Assembly: GCA_041920465.1 (NCBI GenBank)
Contig: JBHGXW010000072.1
Coordinates: forward strand, 1-64,000
Length of the DNA: 64,000 nt
From: Brevibacillus_H sp041920465
GTDB taxonomy: Bacteria > Bacillota > Bacilli > Brevibacillales > Brevibacillaceae
Direction: 5' to 3'
The translations under genes and the position numbers were made by a program. Shown here in pieces: positions 9,229 through 17,702 of the stretch. The stretch's first letter is position 1. Each line of letters begins with the position of its first letter. The notes beneath the pieces are model-generated. The model was not told the origin of the DNA and made no database searches. It saw nothing but the letters and a program-made list of their open reading frames with translations.

Positions 9229-11778
9229 CTAAACATCTTCTTCCAATAATTTATTTGCTAAATTCACCGAGGCTCTAATCTCATTTTCTGATACCATATT
9301 TACCGTGACAACTCTTCCATATTTGGGTAGATCATTTATGATTGTCCTTACCAGAGGATCAAATTCATCAGGACTTTGTGTGATATACGATTTCGCTACA
9401 CTATCGATCATAATGGACCTTATTCTTCTGTTAAATCTTTTGATGTCCTTTACAGATCTAATACAATTCTTAAGGTACTTGTTCAGTTTTTCATCACCTG
9501 TAAGTTTTGCAATTGCAATTATTGCTGTTTCATTTGGTCCAATAATGTCCCTATTATCAATCCAGGCTTCAATCGTTTGCCACACTCTTGAACAACCATA
9601 CTTTAGAAGGCGTTTTGAAATTATTTTAGAGTTCAAATTGTAACTCCTTGAGTATCTTATTAACGCGTTTCTCCACAGCTTACTTAGTTTTAGCTTCAGT
9701 TCGTATTTACGTCCCGCTTCAGGATCTAACTCTTTAAACTTTGAAGTCAGTAATCCGAACAACTCTTGATCGTTATAATTTAGAAATATTAACTCGTCAC
9801 CTGGTTTTATATCTTTTAATTTGCAATATACAATTTTGTTCATGGAGCGACTCAGCAAATTAATGTTGTAACGTGGTGTTATTAAAGCAAAACAATCCTC
9901 TTCAAAGAAAACAGGTTTTGCAGTAAAAAACCGTTCATCGTCGTTTTTCTCTAAAGTAGACATAATTTGACTCAACTTATTATGAAAGAAGTCGGTATCT
10001 ATCAAATAGTTCATTGAAGTATTATTTTTCGTCGGATTCGCCTCTTGATCTGTTTCACTCTCTGTTACTTCAAAGTTGTGGGACTTTAAATCTCTCAAAT
10101 TATATTTACAGAAGTACTCATACTCATCTTCGTACAGTAGAATTGACACATTAGTTGAGATGCCTGAATTCAGTACATACCTGAGATTCGAAGAAAACCA
10201 GCCCGAAATGAATATCTCGTCAAAGAAATCATTGCATCTTGTTAACTCCTTTATAGTACAAACATGAATATTATTGACATTTACATATTGAGACAGATAT
10301 TGTTTTAAATTAATAACTTGATATGGTTTTCTCACAATGATACAGATTTTGCTGATAGTAGATTTAACAGTATCTAAGATTATTGATGCTTTTAAATTAT
10401 CAGAATCGTACAAGTTCAGTAATGTTTCTAAGTTCTCTGTGATCCCATTTAATTTCTCAGAATCTTCTTCGGGGAGTACACGACCAATTATTTCGATTGA
10501 CGATTCCCTCAAAAATTCTACTTGCTGAAAGTAACTTTTCCTTAATTGAAAAGATCCCTGGTCAAAACAGGAAGGATAAAGTAAGTTTTTCAGGTAACGT
10601 AACATGCTGTATGAAACTGCACAAAATGAATTTAATGCTTCATTGGAAGTTTCAACGGACTTAAGATACTGAAGTGTAGTACAGATATTCTCTTCTAATT
10701 CAACAATCTGAGGAAAAATTTCAAGTTTGATCAGATTCATTTTTCGATGAATAAAATTGTGAAGAAGCAATCTTTCTTTTATTGAGTGATTGATGTACTT
10801 TAGCGAAGGGCGTAAATGAGAGACATCTAAGCAGTTTTCGGTTATTTTTTCACGATCCCATTTAAAATGAGGAACCTCTTTTCTCATAAGATAATCTGCA
10901 TTTTCTGTATCAATATTATCGACAAATAGCACGTGTATTCCCTTGATTTTACAGTAGTCTTGTATATACTCTATCTCTCCAAAATAACCGTTCCAGGATT
11001 TCTTTCCGTCGATGATTACCAAGTTAGTTTGATAATCTGATTGCAGAATATCTACTAGCACGGATAAATTTGATGTAATACGTATCATTGGGAACCGCTG
11101 ATATAAGTCTCCTTTTAACCGAACAAAGTCATAGCTGTTTATAAAATACCCTGTCGGAAAAACGGAAGTGAACGGGATTGAATTAATTTCGATTGATTCC
11201 AAGAACGAGGTTATCTTATCCTTTTCAGTGAAAATAATTATTCCATTCTTGCTGACTCCTGCAATGTCAACGTATTCTTTCTTGTAAAGCTTAGTGATTA
11301 CGTCACGTAACGGGTCTTTTTCAATAATTCCGTTAAAATTATTTAGTCTTTTTGCCGAACCTTCATACTTTTGCAATTTGGTCATCTGTTCTTTTGGAAA
11401 GTAATATTCAATATCGTTAAATTTAACATATATTTTGTTTCCGATTATTCCCTTGTATTGGCCTCTTCGTCCATTGATGATTACGATATCTCCTGCATTT
11501 AAATGACTAACTATATCCATTGAATTTTCTTGTATATTTAGTTTGAGCATAATCACAGCCGAGAATAGTAAATACCACTGTTCCAACCTAAGGCCATTGG
11601 GATGCAGCACCGCTAATTGTGTCGACACTGAGGCAGAACACATATTTGCAATCAAATCATAGTTTTTTCTAAGAAAATCAGTTAGATGAATATTGTCACC
11701 GTATTCCGACAGTTTAACATCGTTAATGAGTTCGTTGAACGGAGTTAAACATGTCTCAATCCAATTATATGAGTTCAT
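9229..11778 (-). CDS. drmE: DrmE-like DISARM protein of unknown activity
   Basis: First gene of the operon. The size (849 aa), position and partners match the class 2 DISARM protein DrmE, whose activity is unknown. An SH3/KOW-like strand patch (GDIVIINGRRGQYKGIIG) lies near residue 100. The middle and later parts contain helicase-like beta strands without intact nucleotide-binding motifs (NLVIIDGKK, DEIFISGWFSS), suggesting a degenerate SF1 fold; this is inference. The C-terminal 240 residues are basic and helical. I place the start at ATG 11778, which has a GGAAG site 7 nt upstream. An in-frame ATG at 11820 has no ribosome binding site. The name rests on context more than on recognised motifs. 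Confidence 0.7.
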   Translation of the reverse strand: MNSYNWIETCLTPFNELINDVKLSEYGDNIHLTDFLRKNYDLIANMCSASVSTQLAVLHPNGLRLEQWYLLFSAVIMLKLNIQENSMDIVSHLNAGDIVIINGRRGQYKGIIGNKIYVKFNDIEYYFPKEQMTKLQKYEGSAKRLNNFNGIIEKDPLRDVITKLYKKEYVDIAGVSKNGIIIFTEKDKITSFLESIEINSIPFTSVFPTGYFINSYDFVRLKGDLYQRFPMIRITSNLSVLVDILQSDYQTNLVIIDGKKSWNGYFGEIEYIQDYCKIKGIHVLFVDNIDTENADYLMRKEVPHFKWDREKITENCLDVSHLRPSLKYINHSIKERLLLHNFIHRKMNLIKLEIFPQIVELEENICTTLQYLKSVETSNEALNSFCAVSYSMLRYLKNLLYPSCFDQGSFQLRKSYFQQVEFLRESSIEIIGRVLPEEDSEKLNGITENLETLLNLYDSDNLKASIILDTVKSTISKICIIVRKPYQVINLKQYLSQYVNVNNIHVCTIKELTRCNDFFDEIFISGWFSSNLRYVLNSGISTNVSILLYEDEYEYFCKYNLRDLKSHNFEVTESETDQEANPTKNNTSMNYLIDTDFFHNKLSQIMSTLEKNDDERFFTAKPVFFEEDCFALITPRYNINLLSRSMNKIVYCKLKDIKPGDELIFLNYNDQELFGLLTSKFKELDPEAGRKYELKLKLSKLWRNALIRYSRSYNLNSKIISKRLLKYGCSRVWQTIEAWIDNRDIIGPNETAIIAIAKLTGDEKLNKYLKNCIRSVKDIKRFNRRIRSIMIDSVAKSYITQSPDEFDPLVRTIINDLPKYGRVVTVNMVSENEIRASVNLANKLLEEDV

Positions 11779-11975
11779 AACTGTTCTTCCTTTTCGCAAA
11801 AAATCGACTAGGTTCAACATAATATATTCTTTTACTACTATCTTTTTCCTCTTTATTCTGGGTATTTAGTCATGAGACATTTAAAAAGTTGTGATCCTAT
11901 TGGAGTAACAAAATGGTTCCTTACTATATACTCTTTTAAGGTTGAACTTAGTATCGTAGCGTAATATCGATATGT
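11779..11975. other. AT-rich leader/promoter region of the DISARM-type operon
   Basis: About 200 nt between the drmE start and the decayed frames. It should contain the operon promoter. Minus-strand TATAGT- and TAAAAT-like hexamers are present, but I find no -35/-10 pair with good spacing, so no promoter is called. Confidence 0.4.
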
Positions 11976-12425
11976 TTAAGGACTTTTACTTCTGCTGTTA
12001 AAGATAGATACACTATTCTCCACCGGTGCTTTACACAACGGACATTCTTTTGATGGCAGTTCCGCTTCCACATAGGTTTTGATGCGTTGCAATGCGTTAC
12101 ATTACATTTGCCGCTGGTACATAACCATGCATAAACGGTTTCGATTTTTCTCCTGTCGACAGAAGAAGATTTGCTTGCCGCCGCTGGATGCTGTTACCAG
12201 GTTCCCACATTATTAGTTGAGTGTTTGGGAAATGCCGACAGTATGAACCTTGATACCGCTGCTTTCTTTCCTCGATAATAGGCTGGCGAACTTATACTCA
12301 TCTCTTCGTCGTGACGGGTAATGGCCACATATTCTAATCTACTCTTCTTGAATTGCGGCCATAAATTTGTCATGATCTTTGTGTGCGGTAAATACGTCGT
12401 TCAAATTCAACAAATCTATTGACAT
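11976..12425 (-). pseudogene. decayed coding sequence, several frames
   Basis: No intact ORF, but coding-like peptides appear in shifting minus-strand frames. One starts at an ATG at 12425 (MSIDLLNLNDVF...) and breaks near 12340. A second frame gives VAITRHDEEMSISSPAYY, which stops near 12215. A third, at 12095-11976, gives KTYVEAELPSKECPLCKAP and ends at a TAA. The CPLC tail recalls the C-terminus of some phosphoribosyltransferase-type proteins, but that is weak. At least two frameshifts would be needed to join the parts. It lies between drmE and the HNH gene, as expected of debris in a defence island. Confidence 0.35.
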
Positions 12426-12440
12426 GATATAATAAATGAC

Positions 12441-12472
12441 AAAAGGAGGGGCTTCTTACTAGCCTCTCCCTC
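12441..12472 (-). terminator. intrinsic terminator of the HNH gene
   Basis: Positions 446-453 (gaggggct) and 461-468 (agcctctc) of the 12 kb region form an 8-bp stem with one G-U wobble. On the minus strand it is followed by CTTTTGTC just beyond the HNH gene stop. Confidence 0.55.
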
Positions 12473-12480
12473 GCTCTTTT

Positions 12481-13254
12481 TTACGTACTATCATCAACAT
12501 TTAAGATGACCTGTGCATATAAAAATTCATTGATTATCATCTTTACCACTATATCATTGCCAAATCTATAACTCGTGTAAGAATATCTACTTTCCTGAAC
12601 ATCAACCCAATCTAGGAGAACTAGTGGGGCAATTATTTGTTGTTCTGGGTCATGAGCATTAGCCAAATTAACCTCAAGAAACAACATTCTTTCATACACC
12701 CTACTCCCTACCTCTGGGAACAATTCTCCGTTAAGATTAAAAGGCAGAGAGAATTCTTCTATTTCCTCGGCAGACAAATTATTGAGAAAGGAATAGTTAA
12801 CTGTTCCTTCTTCAATGCAGTATCCTTCGGACAGTTCATAAACAGAATGACCAATAGCTAACTTAAATAAAACCCGTGAAATTTTCTTATTCAACTCGTC
12901 AATTCTATCGTTTCCAATTGCCATATCAATTGCGTGAACAAGCTTTTCATTCTGGTCTATTCTTCTTTCCGTTTCTTCTGAAAGAACGTAGTTTTTACCG
13001 AAATACTTGCTTTTTAATTTCTCTATCAAAATCGATAGAAAAAGCTCATCATTCGAAAATGAGTTGTTACACTTTAAGCAGGCAGGAACAATTGCTAGAT
13101 TCGCTGGATATGGCTTTGAAAGAAATACCTTTGAGGGGATATGCTCTCGTGTATTTGCCCTTTCCCCGCAATAAACACATGCAGAATACGATTTCTTATC
13201 GTAGATAATTCTATGTCGCAATCTATCATCACCATAATAATCTACAAACTTCAT
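12481..13254 (-). CDS. HNH endonuclease-like protein
   Basis: The N-terminal 65 residues hold a Zn-bound HNH-type core. C26-V-Y-C29 is followed by R36-E-H38-I-P, then P-A-C59-L-K-C62-N-N-S-F-S. The REH motif supplies the general-base His and CN...S..E completes the fold. The remaining 190 residues are unrecognised. It is a lone gene with its own terminator, 660 nt upstream of the DISARM-type operon on the same strand, and may be a restriction-like or mobile-element nuclease. Start chosen at ATG 13254 behind GGGGGAGGG, although spacing is short. A TTG at 13272 is in frame but lacks an RBS. Confidence 0.75.
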   Translation of the reverse strand: MKFVDYYGDDRLRHRIIYDKKSYSACVYCGERANTREHIPSKVFLSKPYPANLAIVPACLKCNNSFSNDELFLSILIEKLKSKYFGKNYVLSEETERRIDQNEKLVHAIDMAIGNDRIDELNKKISRVLFKLAIGHSVYELSEGYCIEEGTVNYSFLNNLSAEEIEEFSLPFNLNGELFPEVGSRVYERMLFLEVNLANAHDPEQQIIAPLVLLDWVDVQESRYSYTSYRFGNDIVVKMIINEFLYAQVILNVDDST

Positions 13255-13847
13255 TTCCCTCCCCCATTTCAATTTTAACTTTAAGACCGCCTATTTTAAC
13301 CGTATGTCTCACGATTTGAGTATCTATGTTCAACATAATACCCAAATAGGTAACATTGCTATAAAGATAAGGTTGGTGCAGGTGATAGTTCTGTTCATAT
13401 TGTACTCTCCACGATAATTCTCAAGGACCATGTATTAATAATTTCACAGCAATTGTTTTTAGAACCTCCCCAAAGAAAAACAATCCCCTTGATTTTATCA
13501 CAATTAATTCGTGCATTGTTCCTGAATTGTAAATCAAGAGTGAGTAGATTCCCCCTCCTCAAAACCGCTGATTTTACCGGAGTTTTGAATGAAAAAGATT
13601 AATAACAAGAAAATTGCCAATAGCCCTTTATGCAAATTACGTATATATCGCAACGGATATTTTTAGAAAAAGTAATTTCCGTGAATGTATTAAACGAAAT
13701 TAGATTTTGTAACGTGAATTGGGAGTGAATTCGTAGAATCTCTCGATTTTCCGCCCAGTTCCTCAAAGAATTGAAGTAAAAACGTGAAATGCATCACCTT
13801 TGAGTGTTCCTGCTTTGCTGATGAACTGATTAAAGTTATCCCTTTAT
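13255..13847. other. AT-rich stretch without a recognisable gene
   Basis: About 590 nt without an ORF, RNA gene or good promoter that I can support on either strand. Several CG-poor inverted repeats of 6 bp or less occur; none is followed by a T run. Confidence 0.5.
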
Positions 13848-14266
13848 TCATATATTGTCTTTTTCTCGAAATTGTAACGTAACAACATTAAAAACACACT
13901 TTACAATATCAAACTGGTTGAACAGCATAGCGAGTTGAAGTCCTTGATTAATATCACCGTATGAGACACCAAAAGCTTCACCAATTCCAGATTTCCTTTT
14001 TTAACTTCATCCTTAAAAGCCACGAGATCATCTTTCGGATTCCCCACCCCCGGCACCAATAATACAATTGTTACAACAGGGATTCGATTTTCGTTGTAGT
14101 TCACAGCAAGAGAGAGGTTGCCTACCAGAATCAAGTCTACCAGCTTATTATCGTGATCACTTACTACTGAAAGCAGAAGGTGATCTTTAAAGTGAAAGAC
14201 AATGGCCGCTACATCTGCCATACAAAAGCGTATATGGTTAAAAGTATTCTTATTCCTTATAAACTT
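13848..14266 (-). pseudogene. frameshifted hypothetical gene
   Basis: A minus-strand frame starts at about 14266 behind GTGAGG (MKFIRNKNTFNH...) and runs coherently to ...GNLELVKLLVS near 13968. There it shifts: the original frame becomes Cys/Ser-rich and stops at 13901. The frame two bases on continues as S-Y-G-D-I-N-Q-G-L-Q-L-A-M-L-F-N-Q-F-D-I and stops at 13848. Duplication of a TC dinucleotide at 13963-13966 (gaga on plus) would explain the shift. The restored product of about 135 aa is not a family I can name. It may be a real pseudogene or a sequencing error. Confidence 0.45.
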
Positions 14267-14755
14267 CATCGATATCATCCTCACTAGCTCTAATGCCTGT
14301 ACCCCCAAAATTTGTCTTGAAAATATAAGAACAGTGCAAAAAAGCCGAGGGTTATGATGAAAATCGAATGTCCGAAGCTTGCTTTCTTCTTCATGATGGA
14401 CGCAATAATTGCGTAAAGAACACCATGCCAAACTTTGTGAAGTCCATTACTTTGAATAAAAATGCCGGATTTTTGGATTGTAGGAACTTTTGTGCCGATT
14501 GACAATAATCGCCTATAGGCAAAAAAATTATTAACATTTTCTCTCGGCTCCACGATATTATTTTTATGGGGGTGGCCCACCGTTTCATGCCCCACCCCCT
14601 CTCATAAAGAAGACTTATATTAGTTCTAATTCGAAGGATTGATACAAGTCTTTTTTCATTTCATCATGAAGGTATGGTTGGTTTTCTATTTGGAACCAGC
14701 GTGAATCTGTTATCGTAAGTTACTACGAAACCTTACTGGAAGGATTGCTGATGAA

Positions 14756-15475
14756 ATGGATCAAATCAGACAGCGTCTAAGCCTGATGTATTTTGAATAC
14801 TGGAATAAATTGAAAAACGATTTAGTGGATGGAAAGGTTAACTTGCCTAGCTTGTCTAACCCCTTCCTGATCGATGCAGTAGATTCTTACTGGAAGGCTT
14901 CGATTAAGGTGCTGTTTGTGGGCAAGGAGACATGTGGATGGGGAAAGTACATTGATACTGTTCATCGGGAACCGCAGGAGGCAATCTATTATTTGCAGAA
15001 CGATTACCTACAATTTCGGCAAGAGAAAAGATGGGCACATACTCCATTCTGGCGGGCATCTAATATCATTTATACCAGGTTCAATCCATATGGGCCAGAA
15101 GATGGCTACATGACCAGCAACCTGATCAAGCTCGATCAAAACAATACTAGACCATCACCCGAGCTTGAGGAGATCATTTGCTCGAATTTTCCGTTGCTTT
15201 CGTATGAGATAAAGGCACTAGATCCTGATGTGGTTATCTTCTTTACCGGCCCGTATTACGACGAAAGGTTAAAGAAGACATTTGCAGGGGCAGTTCTGGA
15301 TACGGTTGATAACTTACCACTGGATCTCCTGGCCCGGATAAAGCATGAGAAGTTGCCGTACCATTCGTATCGAACCTATCACCCCGGCTACTCTTTACGT
15401 GGCCGTAAAGCAAAAGCATCCAGGTTTGATCCGGTAGTCGATGCTATTGTTAAACATGTGACAACAACAAAATAG
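14756..15475 (+). CDS. uracil-DNA glycosylase-like protein
   Basis: A 239-aa protein with the layout of the UDG-like superfamily. An early strand-loop VLFVGKETCGWGKY (residues 52-65) stands where UDGs have GQDPYH. A central strand reads PDVVIFFTGPYYD, and the late motif YRTYHPGYSLRGR near 215 stands in place of HPSPLS. The catalytic Asp of true uracil glycosylases is replaced by Glu58-Thr59, so uracil excision is not assured. It lies at the junction between the AT-rich defence region and the integrase-bearing segment. Start: ATG 14756, 11 nt after GAAGGA. Function is inferred from fold only. Confidence 0.65.
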   Translation: MDQIRQRLSLMYFEYWNKLKNDLVDGKVNLPSLSNPFLIDAVDSYWKASIKVLFVGKETCGWGKYIDTVHREPQEAIYYLQNDYLQFRQEKRWAHTPFWRASNIIYTRFNPYGPEDGYMTSNLIKLDQNNTRPSPELEEIICSNFPLLSYEIKALDPDVVIFFTGPYYDERLKKTFAGAVLDTVDNLPLDLLARIKHEKLPYHSYRTYHPGYSLRGRKAKASRFDPVVDAIVKHVTTTK

Positions 15476-15572
15476 CCTGCTTATTACCTGCGAGTTAGGG
15501 AGCGATCCTTAACTCGTTTTTTGTTTTTATACCCTTTTCTACAACCCATCTTTTGAAAGGAGGTGAACAGAC

Positions 15573-15770
15573 ATGAGAGATTTACTAAAGTCCCTTGAAT
15601 TAAGGCATGCCGATTTGCTGGTTAAGGAGAAGTTGCTGAGGAGCACAGACTCGAATCATCCGAGAAATGCACACAGACTACAACAGGTTCGTAACCAGAT
15701 CAAAACACTGCAAATTCAAATGGACATGATCGACATCCTGCGGTCGGTCGAAGGAGAAAATTGCAAGTAA
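15573..15770 (+). CDS. small hypothetical protein (65 aa)
   Basis: A perfect AAAGGAGGTGA lies 6 nt before the ATG. The 65-residue product is charged, helical and probably a short coiled coil (leucines at heptad-like spacing, many Lys, Arg and Gln). It is the first of three tiny co-directional genes ahead of radC. No family recognised. Confidence 0.65.
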   Translation: MRDLLKSLELRHADLLVKEKLLRSTDSNHPRNAHRLQQVRNQIKTLQIQMDMIDILRSVEGENCK

Positions 15771-15783
15771 GGAGCTGAGACAC

Positions 15784-16008
15784 ATGCAACAGAGCAAAGA
15801 GCGTTTGTCAGATGAGTTGGTGGTACTTCTGAATCGTTTGGCCCTAAACGGCGACATTCGCATGGCCGGGCACGTCTTGCACGCTTATGTAAGCCGCTTT
15901 TGGAAGCTTGAGAGGGAGGTTGCCAGAGAGTATGTCATTCAGTATTTTCAGGAGCATTATCCAAAGCAGTTACAGCGGTATTTGAAAAGGAGGAAGAAAA
16001 TCAGATGA
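15784..16008 (+). CDS. small hypothetical protein (74 aa)
   Basis: Starts at ATG 15784 behind AAGGAGCTGAGACAC, 13 nt after the previous stop. The basic C-terminus (KQLQRYLKRRKKIR) and the helical body suggest nucleic-acid binding, but nothing more can be said. It is probably co-transcribed with its neighbours in the mobile element. Confidence 0.65.
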   Translation: MQQSKERLSDELVVLLNRLALNGDIRMAGHVLHAYVSRFWKLEREVAREYVIQYFQEHYPKQLQRYLKRRKKIR

Positions 16009-16073
16009 TAGGCTCTTTTGCACAGAACGATGCAGAAGGGCCATTTTTTATGCCCGAAAGGAGGTGAGGTCGA

Positions 16074-16256
16074 ATGGGGAAGAGTGTTGATTTGCATGAG
16101 AAGAGAAAGTGGTTGCTGGCGGCGTTAAAGCATTTGCGGAGTTTCAAGGAGTTGCGTCCGGCATGGGGACGGCTTTATGCCCACACTCTCGTCAAGCTGG
16201 TGCTCGTCGAGATGAAACTGGAGCAGTTAGAAAAACAAAAAAAGGTGCGACCGTAA
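16074..16256 (+). CDS. small hypothetical protein (60 aa)
   Basis: AAAGGAGGTGAGGTCGA precedes the ATG. The product is basic (many Lys and Arg), amphipathic and helical, ending EQLEKQKKVRP. It resembles the small accessory ORFs common in integrative elements of Bacillales. No family recognised. Confidence 0.6.
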   Translation: MGKSVDLHEKRKWLLAALKHLRSFKELRPAWGRLYAHTLVKLVLVEMKLEQLEKQKKVRP

Positions 16257-16317
16257 AGGATCACACCCAATCAAAACTTTGCTGATTGTATTGTACAGGA
16301 TTTCACATCACCTGCAC

Positions 16318-16345
16318 AAGGAGGGTTGCCGCCCTCCTTATTTTC
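16318..16345 (+). terminator. intrinsic terminator
   Basis: An 8-bp perfect stem (aaggaggg 318-325 / ccctcctt 332-339 of the 16 kb region) is followed by ATTTTCATTT. It ends the small-gene cluster before radC. Confidence 0.65.
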
Positions 16346-16366
16346 ATTTCACGGAGGTAATTGACG

Positions 16367-16981
16367 ATGATTGATAGATATGACAACAAGCCTGCTCTGG
16401 CCGATATCTTTGCCCAGATTTTGCGGGAGAAGCCTGACAGTCACACCATTCGCACTTTGCTGGCCAGCTTTCCAACACTCCATGATTTTCTTCAGGCCAC
16501 AGAAGAGGAATTGAGGGCCATTCATCGCATCGGCGTGGTTAAAGCAAGGAAAATCATGGCCGCTTTAGCCAGTGCTCGAACTCTATGCACGGAAATATCT
16601 CGTCCGCAGGTTGTTCGTTCGGCCAAGGATATTTACGACTTTCTCAAGGCTGAGATGATGTATCTGCCTAAAGAGCATTTTGTCGTAATCGGTTTAGATA
16701 GACGGAATCGCCTTCTGTTTTCGGAGGTTGTATCTGTTGGTTCACTCGATGCCGCTATTGTCCATCCAAGAGAAGTCTTTCGTCCATTGTTAAAGCGAAA
16801 TGCAAGTGTGGCTGTGCTTGCACATTGTCATCCTAGCGGAATAGCTACGGAATCTAGAGAGGATCTTCAGGTAACGAAAACCCTTTGCAAAGTGGGGGAA
16901 CTCGTCCAGTTAAAGGTTTTGGATCATATCATAATCGGCTTTAATTCCTACTGCTCTTTAGCCGAGCAGGGATTAATGTAA
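16367..16981 (+). CDS. radC: RadC-family JAMM protein
   Basis: Residues 20-75 form helix-hairpin-helix DNA-binding repeats (AIHRIGVVKARKIMAAL). Residues 82-204 form the RadC JAB/MPN domain with metal ligands H153-C-H155-P-S-G and D166, and the upstream Glu120. Such proteins are common in integrative elements; their biochemical role is unsettled and need not be DNA repair. It is 204 aa long with ATG 16367 behind GGAGG (spacing 9); a TTG two codons earlier is less likely. The next gene is a degenerate paralogue, so this copy is probably the active member of a pair. Confidence 0.88.
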   Translation: MIDRYDNKPALADIFAQILREKPDSHTIRTLLASFPTLHDFLQATEEELRAIHRIGVVKARKIMAALASARTLCTEISRPQVVRSAKDIYDFLKAEMMYLPKEHFVVIGLDRRNRLLFSEVVSVGSLDAAIVHPREVFRPLLKRNASVAVLAHCHPSGIATESREDLQVTKTLCKVGELVQLKVLDHIIIGFNSYCSLAEQGLM

Positions 16982-17003
16982 ATCTAATCAGGAGGCGGAA
17001 AGC

Positions 17004-17600
17004 ATGACGAAACACATCAGAAATGTAGCAAGCCCTCACATTTTACGAGAGAGCGACTTGTTGACGATTGAGGCATTGTTACATCGCTATGATCACCCGA
17101 ATCAACTAAAAGGACTATCTCCAGATGATTTATCTCAAATAGTCGGTTCCTCTGCGGAAGCAAAACAACTTCATGCCACCCTCCAACTTGCACATTTACT
17201 CTCTAACCCCGGCAGGCAGGATAGGTTCGTTATCCGCATGCCTAGAGATGCCTACCAGTATTGCAAGGAAAAGATTGAGATGGGCGGCGATGACCAAACG
17301 GTACTGTTGAGCTTGACTACAAAGAATCACGTTACTGGCATGATCCACATTGATGCAGAAGTGATGGCCGATATCCCCACCTGCCAGCGAATTATCTTCC
17401 GCGAGCTTATATTGCGGAACGCCGCTTCGGGGATACTGGTACACATTCTTAAGAAGGGCGACCTTCATCCGACTTCTGATCAAATCACAGTCGCTAAAAC
17501 TATTACAGAGGCCGGGGATGTGTGCGGCATATCCATTCTTGACGTGGTCCATATGACGGATTCAGAGTTTCTCAGCTTCAAAGATAAAGGATGGCTTTAA
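17004..17600 (+). CDS. RadC-like protein with degenerate JAMM site
   Basis: A 198-aa protein with the same two-part layout as the preceding RadC: a helical, HhH-like N-terminus to about residue 65, then an MPN-like domain. Where the metal site HxHPSG should be, this copy reads V-H147-I-L149-K-K-G. The second His is Leu, Pro-Ser is Lys-Lys, and the downstream Ser/Asp pair is displaced by one residue. Metal-dependent peptidase activity is therefore unlikely. It begins 22 nt after the radC stop behind AGGAGGCGG and is surely co-transcribed. A pseudo-JAMM partner of RadC, as in other JAMM pairs, is an inference. Confidence 0.75.
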   Translation: MTKHIRNVASPHILRESDLLTIEALLHRYDHPNQLKGLSPDDLSQIVGSSAEAKQLHATLQLAHLLSNPGRQDRFVIRMPRDAYQYCKEKIEMGGDDQTVLLSLTTKNHVTGMIHIDAEVMADIPTCQRIIFRELILRNAASGILVHILKKGDLHPTSDQITVAKTITEAGDVCGISILDVVHMTDSEFLSFKDKGWL

Positions 17601-17617
17601 GGGATATAAAGTATCTA

Positions 17618-17645
17618 GGGAGCCGGTGTAGTTTATCTGGCTCCC
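17618..17645. terminator. hairpin between convergent genes
   Basis: A 7-bp perfect stem gggagcc (618-624) / ggctccc (639-645) lies in the 100-nt gap between the RadC-like gene and the convergent rep gene. There is no strong T run, so termination is only probable. Confidence 0.5.
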
Positions 17646-17702
17646 CCACTTAATAATTTATATGGATTGCAGGCAGACAGGATACTGAAGTTGTCCACTC
17701 TT

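Noticed and set aside
12001..12100. The decayed block near 12 kb as an ISL3-like transposase remnant.
   Set aside because: The CPLC peptide looked like a transposase zinc finger at first, but the following frame has no transposase features and no inverted repeats were found.
14391..14588. A 65-aa frame starting MKRWATPIK behind a G-rich stretch.
   Set aside because: Overlaps the previous frame, and the GGGGGTGGGG stretch is not a normal RBS. No coherent domain.
14290..14595. A 101-aa minus-strand frame with a possible membrane helix (FIITLGFFALFLYF).
   Set aside because: No RBS at any start, odd N-terminal composition, and overlapping frames of similar quality. It could be a remnant, but nothing supports translation.
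14694..14703. A 9-nt match (gaaccagcg) to the tRNA-Val T arm, considered as attL.
   Set aside because: Too short, and flanks do not match. Expected by chance in a window of this size.
15428..15437. gatccggtag, identical to 10 nt of the tRNA-Val 5' side, considered as a distant att site.
   Set aside because: It lies inside the UDG-like coding sequence, is in the opposite orientation, and matches the 5' part of the tRNA, not the 3' end used by integrases.
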